The position numbers were made by a program, and so were the translations under genes. The notes below the pieces were generated by a model. It made no database searches. It was not told the DNA's origin and saw only the letters and a list, made by a program, of their open reading frames with translations. From positions 62,001-126,000 of the forward strand of contig JABVXV010000058.1 in assembly GCA_013365325.1 (NCBI GenBank): a stretch of 64,000 nucleotides of DNA, written 5' to 3'. Of the stretch, positions 13,001 through 26,000 are shown piece by piece. Position 1 is the stretch's first letter, and every line of letters starts with the position of its first letter. This stretch comes from Dipetalonema caudispina. Taxonomy: Eukaryota; Nematoda; Chromadorea; Rhabditida; Onchocercidae.

Positions 13001-15350
13001 TACTCAGTTAATATCCCAACAAATTTCAATTAAATTTCAAGTAATCCAGGCAGTTCAAGAATGATAAAGTGATACCAATATTAACATTTATAATATGAGA
13101 CATACGAAATTTTGAATGAAAATACTTAAATTTGAATTCTTTCTTTTCACATTATTAGAAATGATTTGATTTCATTTGGAAAAGAAATCTCAAATCTGAA
13201 TTTTCGTAATAGTCATCACAGTTAGCGCTCACCATGTCTCGTTTCAACCATGAGGGATACCTAAAAGTAAAGTTTGAATGATCACAGTTACTCGATCATT
13301 TACATAGATGAATTATAGTTGGATGGTGTTAATTACAAAATGAAATTAACTGATTAATCCGGATCAAAAAAAGGTTAATCAAAGAGATCGCTACGGACGA
13401 CTTTTTCTAATGTGCAGTTGTGTTACAATCAAAGGTTGTAAAAGCTATTATGTTTTCTTAGAAATTTAATAAATTTTTTAGCTTCGAAATATGAAGTGAT
13501 ATTAATTTGAGATCTTTAAATCTTTATGAAATCCCGAAAAGGTGTACCAATCGAATTTCCACCATGAATTAATGCAAGTGTTTGTAGGTATTCTCTTTCA
13601 TGAACCCTATTATCTATTTTTGTGATCAAATTCTGTTGTTTCGGTAGAAAAGAGTAAAGTAAACTGGACTGAACAACAATGTTGATAATGATGATAATAG
13701 CACTAGCAGATATTTCAGTATTGGAAACACTTGAAGACTTAGATGACAGAGCTGAAATGTCCTAATTAAACTATGAGGTGAGATATCCAAGTAAGTATTC
13801 AATGAATCTTAGTTAACGGGGTCACTTCATGTGGTACCAAGATGGTTGAATATCACAAATTCAAGCAACAATAAATCGTATGGTTTACTTTTTAGAGAGA
13901 AGAAAAACAATAAGGGATGTCTAACAAATTCGAGAAGGTTTAACTAAAAGTTAACTATCCCCTGGAGAATGTTTAGAAATTAAAAGATCATATAAACTTA
14001 ACCATGCTGGAACCAATGGAAGTGTTGTAAGAATATAATGTGATGTGTCGTTTTTTGCATACAGTATGAAGCACTCTGACGAAGGATTGTAGAAAGTTTT
14101 ACATTCAAAACTAAAAGAAAAGATAAGGACGTATGACACGTCGGATACGGCAAAGAATGTGAAAAATGAAGAGGTTTGGCCAGAAGTCTTAAATCTAAAT
14201 AAATTAGGCTCCAGGATGTTAAAAAAGAGAATGAAAAACTGAACGTACCGCGAAAAAAGGTTCCGTAAGATACTTTATTGAGATGAAATGGTTCCTAGTT
14301 AAAGACATGCACTGGACATGCTATTGCTGGTCATTCTCGATATGTCAGGATGATGATGGACAAGAAAACAGTTCAGAATTAGATAAGGCATAAGTATACG
14401 ATTTTCAGGACAATCCTCTTAAATAGCATTTGAGATTCATGCAACATCGATGTAGGATCCAATGCTGACCATTTTCAAAGTATGTTATCTGACCTCGATA
14501 ATGGTTAATAACAACTCAATATTAGTTCATAATCCTTCTTGGAGCAAATGTCGATGTTCGAAGTGATCAAGAAGTTGCTTAGGTAGTTTAAAAAGGAAGT
14601 AATGAACTTCTGTAAATGATGATCAGCAGCTATTTAAAGATAATGTAGTCAACGAGCCACTATATCCTTCCTCTTATACACAATGAAATTAATTTCTAAA
14701 CAAATCTTGGAATGATCAATTTAAGAACAGAAAGGGCACGATGTGACTTTTTTACCTCCCGAAAACTATCAAAGTGAACATTTTGACGAAGTAGTGGAAA
14801 AATAAAAAATGGAGGAAAAACGATTTGTTATATATGAAGAAGACCAAGTTTATGAACTTGAATAAGCTAAAGAAGGAAAAATGAGGCAACATCCTAACAA
14901 AAGGTACAGAGAAAGTTTTGCCATTGCCGAAAAAGCAGAAATGCCAAGGAAGTTATCGAAAATTAAATTTCAGGTTTTTTGGGATAGCACAAAAAGCATA
15001 CGGATTTTTCAACGCCTCGGAAAAGAGAGGAACGAAATAGCAGAATGTGCTCCCGAAATAAATCGCCGACGTGATGGAAAACAAATGAAGATCAGTGGCA
15101 CAAAAAAGTAAAAAGTTCGAAGTTGATTGATTTTCACATCATATTAACAGCAAAAGCAAAAGCATCTGGGAGATTTTATGGAGTTAAAATAGAATTTCTA
15201 AGGGATTTAATTTATGGTCAAATGTTAAACCAAAACTATACCGCCCATCAATCTTAATTGAAACAAACAGATAGCAAAATAGAAAAATCATCCGATCGAT
15301 GCTAATTATCAATAACTTCTTTAGGAGGAAGTGGAACAGAATGGATGACA
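10061..15350. other. gene-poor AT-rich interval upstream of the SH2B gene
   Basis: No convincing gene was found in this 5.3-kb stretch. It has homopolymer runs of A or T (for example 11980-12000 and 12040-12056). A 28-nt candidate microexon lies on the minus strand at 13260-13233, flanked by TTTTAG and GTGAGC. A slightly denser region at 13600-15110 has short open frames with frequent stops. It should contain the promoter of the SH2B gene, but no specific element can be named. Confidence 0.4.
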
Positions 15351-15353
15351 AAA

Positions 15354-15853
15354 TTATTTGCTTCCTTCATCGAATAGCAGCGGAAATTTTCGGAAGTGAA
15401 CATGTATCACACCATTAACTGAGACAAGCTGACGCCCGGTTGGCAGCATCAGTGTCATCTGAGATGCCGTGGATGGCGGTGGTAGTAGTGGCGACGGTAG
15501 TTGCAATGTTTGGATCCGCAGACTTTTCGAGAAGGAAGGATAATTATGATAGCAGCGTGAAAGAGGCACAGAGTGGATGCCATAAAATTAAGTCGGCAAA
15601 CGGGTGCACTACCACCGGAAGTTGTTTCCTCCCTTTACTCCCTAACTTTCGTGTTGCAGGCTCGTCGACGTTGATGTTGAACAAGCAGCGATAGCAGTAG
15701 CAGCTGTAGCAACGATAACAGTAGCTTTCTTAAGTTGCAGTTCATTAGGGATGTAAAGGAAAGAAGGAAACTGCCTATAGAATGGAACACTATTGGGTTA
15801 AAGTGTAAGAAGAGATTTGAAACATCACACCGCTGATATCGCTGCTGAAACAA
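15354..15853 (-). other. GC-richer island with coding-like frames on both strands
   Basis: This 500-bp block is visibly richer in G and C than its surroundings. On the minus strand a frame from an ATG near 15741 reads MNCNLRKLLLSLLQLLLL, a leucine-rich signal-like start. A donor GTAAAG could join it in phase to a segment reading LRIQTLQLPSPLLPPPS that ends at a GTGTGA donor. On the plus strand another frame (15440-15694) reads MPWMAVVVVATVVAMFGSA. The Leu run arises from CTA/CTG-type trinucleotides, so low complexity may explain it. It could be a first exon or promoter of a large gene. No family recognised. Confidence 0.2.
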
Positions 15854-15899
15854 CGAGCACTACTTCTCTCTGATAATGCCATTATGTTATCATACCCTG

Positions 15900-18800
15900 T
15901 GGCTAGCTTTCTTGTCTTCTCTATGTGCAATTATTTAGAAAGCCTAGAAATCATAAGTTGTACCAAAGAAACAACACTTCTGCATATTCATTTTAAATTT
16001 GAATAGGGACGAGCATGTCAGTAACCATTTTGAGACAACAATTATCTTTTCGGTTGGCAATCTTTTTAAAACAACAACTATATGTTCAGAATGCTTTTGA
16101 CCGAAATTCTAATTATTCGGTGAACGCAAACCGGTGATCGTTGTTCAGAGAAGTGAACCAGAGAGTTAGCAAGAGATAAGAATGCTGAGCTAACCAATAA
16201 AACTTGAATGTTTCCAAGAAAAGCTTTTTGTACGAAGGGATATTTATAAATACAACAAAACTTTTACTTGTTGATAAGTCGAATAATAAAATAATTCAAC
16301 CCATGTGACATGTTGCTGTACTGTTTAACCTAATCACTTTATAGCCAATTAATTGCAGAACAAAGATACACATCTAATGACTCACCACTTCTTTGCTATA
16401 ACATGGACAGGACAAATATCATTTGATGAAATTTTATTTATCCTGGATAAACGTCATTATATCATGAAGATAGTAATTTGACATGCAATGCACGTTGCAT
16501 ACAGCAAATAATAATCTGACATGCAATGCACGCTGCACACTATATCTTCAATGTTGTAATGATATGAACAGGAAAGAAATGCGTCAGTAATCGAAATTAA
16601 CCGTCAATGGCAGTGAGATGTCTGCTCGAAGAGGTAGCACTTCATTACACATTTTGTTCACTTATCGTAGATCTTCTTTAAAGCACAACCGATCCAACTT
16701 CATCTTTCCGGGTTCTCTCACTCATCATTTCTAAAATCGATCCAATCGATTTATAATTCAAACTAATACAATCTCAAGAAGAATCAGCATTGAAAACGTT
16801 GTTGCTAATAATAAATCGCTGTTTGTTTATTGATAAGTACAAGTGAATAAGATTGTCAACAGGTCCATTGTCTTTACTTTCAATGGTATCCAAAGAATAG
16901 CCTGAATACCGAGTTTTTCATTTTCTTTTTCTTTTGCAAGAAGTTCTATTCAATTGTCTTGCAACAATCGTATATGATAGAGGATGATGATACGATGGAG
17001 ATGTAGTAGTTCCATGCGTACCGAAAGACTTTTATCATTTGTTTTGAATATGCTATCTTCTGGAATGCATCCTACAGTATCATCAATATGCATCTTGCAA
17101 AAGTGCTATAATCAACTCTACTCTTTTCTCTCTTTTTCGTTATGTAAATTTACATAAGACTGAATGAAATTGATTATTTGATGGTACTTTATTGCACTTT
17201 GTACTTCATCACATTAACTTTGTTAGTTGTAAGTGCATTGTGGACATCGTTTATGTGACTTCAAAACCTTAAAAGTATGTGACATTCACAGTTAAAAGCA
17301 ATAGATGATGTGCACCTATATTGAGGACATACAAATGATATGACTGTTGAGCATTGCAGTGCACATATGTGTAGAGTAGAGGTACGGCGATACGAACGGA
17401 CAACATGGGCTGCTGAACGACTGGCTGGCACAAATTTACGAAAAAGTATGCCATCAAATCAGAGAGCAGCAGTTTAATTCATTTTAAAATTTGCGCCTCC
17501 CTGAATGACCCATTAAGTAATAATAATAATGCTCCTGACAGGGGTACCTATATATGTCTTCATCCATTCACACTTACCCTTTATACCTTATGAATTCAAC
17601 TAGATTTATTTATATTATGAATTTTGCATTACTCTTCCATTCCTCGGAATTTATTTTTACTGCTAACATTTGCAATACTTCGTCTTACTTACTTATTCGT
17701 ACTCTGATTGGCTGATATATCTAAAGGTGGTTAGTGAGATCGTAGTTTTAAGATTGTACGATTTCCACCCTTTTTTAATGCATGAAAGACTTGAAAATTT
17801 TTATGATCTTAACTTATATGAAATAAAATACAGCATCATACAGTTAATAATTTGTTTTCAACGAAAACTTTCCTAAATTTAAAAAGTTACGTATTTTTCT
17901 GTTTAAGCACACAGTACGATTGATTTTAAAATCTTCCGTTGTATTTTTATTTCATCAGGCTTATTTGTTTCAAATTTAAATTAGATCTCTTTTGTTTGTT
18001 ATAAAGTCAGATTAAACATATTAATTGACCTAAGAGTTGTTATAATGATATATCTGAATCCAATAAATCTCAAACAGAAGCATTCAAAAATGTTTACAAC
18101 CATTAATGGTAATAACAACGCAAGAAATAATAATAATTAAAAAATTAGTTGTAGTGCATTTTTCCTTCCACACTTTTCCTTGATAATATACCTTTAAACA
18201 TCGAATGCAAAGAAAAAATTCCGGTTTAATAGATTTTCGAGCGCAAGTTGAGCTTTATCATCATAACATATTTCTTTCCTCCACACTCCTCTTCTCCTAA
18301 TTTGATTAAAGTTGAACAAAATTTTGTCCGTAAAGCGCAAACCAGTAATATAACTTCTTCAAGATAACTGGTTTTATGAAGGCATTCTCTTTGCTCCAAC
18401 TGTTGTTAAAGTAATCGCTTTATATTGTTGTCTCTGCGAAAAGATGTGCTTACTTAACGCTTCTTTATCTTTCTTCAGCTAAATATTTCATATGGATTTA
18501 GGTTTTTTTCAACATTTCCTATTTTCCTAATAGCATTTCAGGAATTCCAAAACTTTTACCTTTCTGTTGTTAAAAGTTTCAAATGAGTGTACTACTATGT
18601 AGTAAGATCAGATGATAGTTAACATTCCGCGTTAGAGCGATGACGGAAAACGAAATCCGAGAAGTGCTGTGATTATCTTTTCTGATTACTAATATTAACG
18701 ACCAGCTTCAGAGGATACATACCATTTTCAACTTATATTATTGATTACATTTGGCGTATTTAGAGTATTTACAGTGGAATAAAAAAAAATTTCGAAAATA

Positions 18801-19720
18801 ATTCGCAATATGATCACCGAGTATTGTGTTTTTGAATTATGTTGTATATATTCTACTCTATTCTCAGGTAATTATTCAAGAAATTCATTCGTACCATATT
18901 GCCATTTCATCAATTCAGCAAGTTTATCAGTTAAAGTAAAGTTGTCGAAATTGAACTAATCCTTTATTCTTTTGTTCAAAACCTTTTCACAAACAAACAA
19001 CACTGCACACAATGCACAGATTTTCTTGCTGAACTGCAGTCTATGATGAATGATAAAATTGCGGTATATATAAAATTTCACTAATCATTTTTCTGGATTA
19101 CCAGGCGCAAATGAACTAATTCCATACGCTAGTGGTATAACTATTTTATCTTATCATCATGAATAATGTAAGATAAAGTTATTCGCAATTATAGACATTA
19201 TAACTTTATATAACTGTTTCATGCTATTAATACTTCTTTCACTTTCCTTCATCAAGTATCACCATCGATATAATTACTACATTTCATCAATAAATCACTT
19301 TTGGCAATAATAATATGTTGATCTCTTCGAATATTAGTGATCTCATAGATAAAAGACATACTACACCAACAGTAGTAGCTCATTTCTCTAATTAAATCAC
19401 ATATTATATTGCTATCATCTGAAGCTAAGCTAGTCATTATAAGGATTTGTTCGTTGAATTCAGCTAAATTTCCTTGTTTTAATGAAATGAATTTTACTTT
19501 CCCGTGACATTGTTAGATCTATACTTCTTTCTTCTTCAATTAATCACCATATCTTACCTGTCCATCGGAATGTTTAATACATACGGACAAATCGACACAA
19601 AGAGAGAGAGACACATACAGAGACATATATATAGTATATGTATATATCATAAACATAAAAAGATCACATTTTTTGTTCCCTGAACAATGCCATTTTTACA
19701 AGTATTAGTTGTGATGAAGG
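15900..19720. other. intergenic AT-rich DNA
   Basis: No gene supported. Contains the 38-bp-spaced repeat pair at 16474-16539 and AT/GA-rich simple sequence around 19600-19650. A minus-strand open frame at 17457-17269 is somewhat GC-richer but has no flanking exons that fit. Confidence 0.4.
16474..16539. repeat. two near-identical 28-bp copies with palindromic core
   Basis: Copies at 16474-16501 and 16512-16539 differ at only a few positions and are spaced 38 bp apart. Each contains GACATGCAATGCACG followed by TTGCA or CTGCA. In the first copy TGCAATGCACGTTGCA is nearly self-complementary, so each copy can form a short hairpin. Function unknown. Confidence 0.7.
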
Positions 19721-19752
19721 AAGATATGGTATGGTGTACATACCCATGCACA

Positions 19753-19782
19753 CAGACAGACAGATAGACAGACAGACAGACG
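19753..19782. repeat. CAGA/GACA tetranucleotide repeat
   Basis: About seven interrupted copies of the tetranucleotide ACAG/GACA. The plus-strand frame that runs through it (19731-20057, 108 codons) continues into a pyrimidine-rich stretch with a hydrophobic segment (YFLTLLCAILGLLLHIYILL). I regard that frame as unproven because the composition suppresses stop codons. Confidence 0.8.
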
Positions 19783-20059
19783 CATGGATTGATGGCCGTG
19801 CCATGTTGCGCCAATACTTCTTGACTTTACTTTGTGCTATCCTCGGCCTTCTCCTTCACATTTACATTTTGTTGTTGACTAGCACAACAAGAAACTACAG
19901 TGCCCACTCGAGAACTGCCAGCTCCGCCAACCTCTATCTTCCCTATTTTCAATATCCTATTCTCAACTCTCACCCCTATCCCTTCAAATCTGTCGTTGTT
20001 TCCTTTCGATCGAAAAATTTCCGCCTATTTAACCTAGTTGTTGTTATTCAAAGTTGACC

Positions 20060-23000
20060 CATTTCTTGCTTACCAAATCAAGTTCACATGTGACGTTGAA
20101 ACGTGTATGGAATTGGAAAAAAAGAAAAGGAAAAGGAAAAAACTTTATTGAACTTTGAAGATTCTAATAACTAACAAGCTGAAACTGAAATTCTGAAATC
20201 CTTCTCAGTAGTAGTTCACCGACCTTTAAAAATTTATTTTAATCTAAAGTGGTAGTGGAAATATTTGCGGTTCTAAATGAACCTATGAATTCCAGAGATG
20301 GATCATACGAAAGGACATAGGTCATACAGGTAGTGTAAACTTGGTGTATGTTTGGAAAGCAACAGAATCTGTGAAAAATCATTGTGAAGTGCAAACTGCA
20401 ATCTGCAAACTGAAATGAGGCGTAACGATACAAAGACAACACTTGCACTAATTTCTACATAGAAAAAGAAGATGTAACCTGAATTGGATCTTCGAAGGAT
20501 GCAATGTGAAAAGTATATTTCATGGTAGAATTGGGATGTGGAATGTTGTTAGCAAAGTCACTTGGGATATCGCAAGCATGACCTTTAGTGACCTTTCATG
20601 ATGGAAATGAAACATGGATGCCTCCATCTGAAATGAATTTAATCCTCAGTAATAAACAAAAGAAAACTTAAATCTTACCTTGGCCTTCAAACAATAACAA
20701 TCATTTTAGCGGAAACTTATTGTAATAAGTCGTATTCCTGCATTTCGTACCTGTGAAAACAAGTGAAAAACAAGGATTGTTTACAAATTTAGATGTCTTT
20801 CTTAATGGTTCGCTGATTCTAAGCATCAATTTAAAACAGTCCACTTTTCTCATCTCAAATATTTTCATTACTGTAGATAACACGATTTCATGAATTCCAG
20901 CATGATGCATATATGTCATCGACGCATGATAGTACGTCGATAGCTTACATAAAAATTCCGCACTAACACACTCATGAATGGAATGGAATTACGTCAAGTA
21001 GCATTTCCGCAATATAAGTACCACTTCGCAAAAAAAAAAAAAAAAAAATTCTATGCGCGTATCGAGTATACGTAAGTTTTTAATACGTCAGATTTACGCA
21101 CTTCGTAATGCTATGCATATTGTTTTGTTGTAATATATGCAAGGGAAAATATAAGCAACAAACAAGGCATAATAGCGAATGACTTTAGACCATTTTTGAT
21201 GTATGGATGATTTGTTGGCCTTGTCTTTACGATTGAGCTATCTTTTCCCTAAAAGAGCAATTGTATGATAATCACGATGGAAGATTTTGCAATGTGTTTT
21301 TTTTTTTCTTTTTGTCAAGCTTCATCTTTTAGGTACTAAATTTAATATATCGAAAACAGAAGGATTCATTTACTTATTTCCGGCTACATCGAGAAAAAAA
21401 AATGGAAACTTGAGCTTCTGTGAATGAATAGCCTTAAGTGTACTAGAAAAATACCAACAAAACAGGCATGACATAAAATAAGCAACTTTTATATTCTCAT
21501 ATTTCCGAAAAGTTACAACCATTTTTATCTGCTTCTCCTCATTTCTCTCACCTTTACTTTGAATGAAAATATGGCTACTTAACAGTTCATTACAACTTTG
21601 CTCAGACAAGCTTAGAACATTAACTTTGATTATCTCTGGCTTAAACATAGTAAAAATTAGTGAATGAAGGGTTATGAATTCATTCAATTTCTTTGTCCTA
21701 TCTGTTGTTAAATACATGTTATATTTATGAGTGACCAATATAAGTTGTTAGATAACACTTAACATTTGGAAGAGCTACTTAAGATACAATTTCGGAAAAA
21801 CTGCACAAATTTTTTCGATCCACTAATTAGATTCATATATACCCATCCATACACACATTTTCTCTTTCTGATTATTCAGAAAACCGTCCCCTTCTCGCTA
21901 ACTGTGATGAATTGATAATGATAGTTTCTATTTTGTCATTTCAAATGACTTTCTCATCCGACGACAAAGGGAAACCTTAGTAGATTTTATTGGTTACTAC
22001 AATAGTGATTAAAGGTGAGCGGATAGTGTAGAGCGTAACGATAAGAATCGTACAAAAGGTCAAGATTAGAAGGTGGGTCATAAGGAAGGAAGTAAATCCC
22101 ACCTACATTAATACTTAATTCATTCAATGAGATTTTGTTAACAGTAAAGGCCTTACAAGAAACATATGAAAAGTAATGTGAATAAACATAATATTTCATT
22201 TGAAATACAAATCATACAATTTGATGGTTTAGTAGTTTCCGATTAAGTTTGACCTTTGGCAGAAGGTTTATTGAACTTTTACCTGCTTTTTAGTTAATCT
22301 ATTTTAGTAAGCAGAATATTATTGATAGTAAGTAGTTACCAAGTCTTTGGAATTAATTTTCTTCCGTCTAAATTGATTCGGTCTGATAGTTCTAATAGAC
22401 ATCATTCCTGTACTGCCAGCTTTTTTTACGAAAGAACTGTAAGACAATGTTGAACATGAAATTGTCACCTTGCATAGCTTTGAATCATCGAATAGGCTTG
22501 GTGATCCGGTAATTACCTTCTGTTTGATGCATCTCTTTACTACCGATCAATTTCTGTTGACCTGTTTGTTAGTAACAGAAAAGAAATCAAAAAGCGCATT
22601 GTGTTAATGAGACAAAACAGCCTGTTCAACATTGCTGTACTTAATAAAGTCGGCAAATTGTTAGATGTAATGAAGCGCAAAACATGTATTATACATTTCC
22701 GACGAAGCAGTGGCCAATGTAACTGAATTATAGTCCCTTTAAGACATTTATTGTATTTTATTCCTAATGAAGATGACTTTAGTAAGGAATCATTTTCGGA
22801 ATACATTCATTTATCTCTCTTCAGGAATATAATTCACCGGTTGTAGATCTTCTCCATTTCTGGAGCATATATCAACAGATTCTTTCCTTTTGCTGGTCTC
22901 AGTTAGAAACAAAAAGAGGACAGTTATAATTTGACTGACAGCATAAGCTGATTGACATTCACTTCTCATTCGACATTTGACGCAGAATATTTGAGACATC

Positions 23001-26000
23001 ATTCTGTCACTTGATTTGTAATACTTGTCAGAATGAAAATGTGGGATTTAGCAAGTTCACTTCGTATGACAGGTCATTCAGCTTGACCAACGCGATCTTC
23101 GTTGATGTCGAGGGATCACAAAATATCTCTTTTTTTATCTGTAATTGAAAAAAATATCTACCTTTCCATCGTCTACTGCTTTAACAAATTCTCTCGGATA
23201 ATTGTTAAATAGAGGAAAATGATAAATTGTATGTTATATATTAAATTTCATTCGAAAAAATAGCTTGCGAACTTTGATAAACGGATGTGAATCAGTTCAA
23301 CGTGTGATAGTAGTAAGCAGTAAGTAGTGATGGGCACTATTGTACCACGGCACACAATGGTACACGCTGCACTCCCCTCTTCTAATATCTTCCCGTGCTC
23401 TATGAAAATGTCTCCAAAAACGCAACTTGTATAAATGAATCGTAAAAGTTTGCCGTAACACATGAGTTAGGCGTCGAATTTTAATAGGAATGAAGTATGG
23501 AAGAGAAAGAAGCAAAGAAAAAGAAGGCCTAATTTCTCCGAGTACTTTCTTTTCATTTGTGTTGCAGTTATATTTCACGTCGGTGTATACTATCTACCAT
23601 CTGTTATCTCAACATCTTTATGCCTTATGGGACAACACAAACATAGTTCCTCAAGCCTACATATCCACGCTTTATTGATTTTCTTGAAATTAGTATAAGT
23701 TGAGGAAATCGCAAAATCTGAACTTTAACATGACGAAACTATTGAGGGATTGATTGTATTAATTACTGAGGTTGTATAAATTCAGACGCTGTCATTACCG
23801 AAGCAAATGTAAATTATTCGACATTTCTGTGCTGTCTTGTGGCCCTTTCTATCCTGCCATAACTGATAACGCATCGAATTTAACCGATTTCTTTGTAGTT
23901 GTTGATATCATCTTTGCATATTTCATCGTTTGCCTTTCCATTTTCTTTGTTAACCAACACTAGTATCTACAGTTGGAATTTTTTAACACTGTCATTTTGC
24001 ATCATAATTGCATTTTAACTTTTTGCATATTTCTGACCCTCTCTTATCACCCGAATATCTTTAGCTCGTTTATATGTTATTACATTCCATTTCATCATTT
24101 TACACTGTGACCTTTTTATCCCGAGAAAGATCAGGCTCAGTTATGAAATCAAGCAATCATGCGTTGTTGAGAAAAAGATAATAATGTCTGGTACAAAACC
24201 TTCAAACGTTCTCTGAATGTGTCGTATATTTCTGAATTTTTCTGCACTCGTTATTCTTTCTTCAAATAATTTTCGATAGTTTGAAATATTTAATTTAACT
24301 TTTAGCAACATTTTAAATTCATTTATAAATTCATATTCTTACTTACTTATAACTTTGCCTATCAACATCACTTATCAAATGCATTCCCTTTACAATGCAA
24401 CTGGTATAAGAAATTTCTTAAATGTCTTCAGGCGATTTACTGATGAAAGTCTCTCTGCCCAAATTGAAACAAAAGAAAAGAATTGAGCGAAAGGATTGGT
24501 CGTTAACATTTGGAGTTTTGATGCGAGGGATTTGCTCGCAAATTCGGCAATGGGTGTGAAAGAAATGAAAGCATGTCATTTGTGGGAGATGTCGAACTTG
24601 TCGGTTTGTTAGTGGAAAATGCAGCAGGCGAGCGGAATTCATTTCAATCAAATGTATGGAGGGGAGGAGAATGGTAGGTAGTCAGAGAATTGTTCACAAA
24701 AGAGTAATAATCATAATAGTAGTATTAGTAATACTAAATCACCGGAATCCCGATCTCATTCATCCGGTTGATTGTACGAACAAAAACGCATCAGTAGTAT
24801 CGCCCTTTCATTCCGTTTTATTTTTCTTTTTAAGACTTGTTTAAGTCTTTCTTTTTTTTTTCGGCGTGATCAAATAATACCTCATTAATTGTTAGGTTTT
24901 AGGCAGTGACGTTGTAAAATTTTTGAGGTGGAATTTGATGAATTTCCCAAGAATAATAACGATATACAATATTGACAGTACTAGTAATGTTGCTATTAGT
25001 AGGAAAGTCCTTGCTATCTGTATTCGCTGTATTTTGCATCCTACACTTCATTAATTTTAGTTTTAGAGTTAAAGATTTGGGTAGTTAAAATTTCAATCCG
25101 ATTCAATTTATGGGTTATGGTGTAGTAAAGGAAGTAGTATTTATATGTATCTGGTATACACCGAGATGTTCAATCAGTTATCTTACCGATTAGTTGTTTG
25201 GTATAAACCAAACAAAGACAATTTAAAATTATCAAAGGATGGGAGCGCACCTTTGCTGGAGCGTATCTCGGCAGAAACGATTTGAGATCCTTTTCACTTT
25301 TTTTTTTTTTTGCTAGCACTGTTACATCGAAGTTGTTGAACAAGTTAATTTTACAAATACAAGAATTGTTAGGTAAATGAATGTCAACAACACATTTTTG
25401 TCCAATAGTCTGTTGTTACAACTAAATTTATCGTACAAATAAAAATTACTCCTGTCTAAGGCTCTTTATATGTGATCTACTCAAGGTCAAAAGTTCAAAG
25501 CAATGTATGAAACAAGTTATCAAGATTATTCGACCTTTCTTCAACAACAGTTTGATCTGATTCTTCTCATTAACTCAAGCCTTTGTCTATTTTCGTTATA
25601 ATTTAATAGAAACCAATTACATAATTTACAATTTATATATAAACGAAATTAAGAGAAATTAGTGCCGAAAGCAATGATCTCAAGAGAGTTTTCTCAGATT
25701 TTTTCCTGCAAATTTCCCTGCGATTAAAGGTCTTTCTTCTTTAAGCCTAAATTTCCAATATTGAACTGCAATGGTAACCATCCGCTGAAGGCAAATTGAC
25801 ATCATTTTTTCCATTTGCTTATCGTTTTGCAGATTTCATCTATACCAGTGATAAAGTCATTTGGAAGAAATCAAAAATTTAAGATTCAAAATTTGCAACT
25901 TTATTAAATGTGAACTGGGCATTTCTACCAGCAAATCATTAGCGTAGAGCAGAGAAAAAGAATTTGAATTTTTAAGCGAATAATCAGGAAATGGAAAAAG

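Noticed and set aside
13600..15110. Possible decayed retroelement
   Set aside because: Several phrases looked retroelement-like, but no reverse transcriptase, protease or integrase motif and no long terminal repeats could be shown.
19731..20057. 108-codon plus-strand frame with a hydrophobic segment
   Set aside because: It begins in a CAGA repeat and continues in C/T-rich sequence that depletes stops. No splice partners or family.
21370..21738. 122-codon minus-strand frame
   Set aside because: Composition is the same as the surrounding AT-rich DNA, with no domain or splice context. Expected occasionally by chance in 64 kb.
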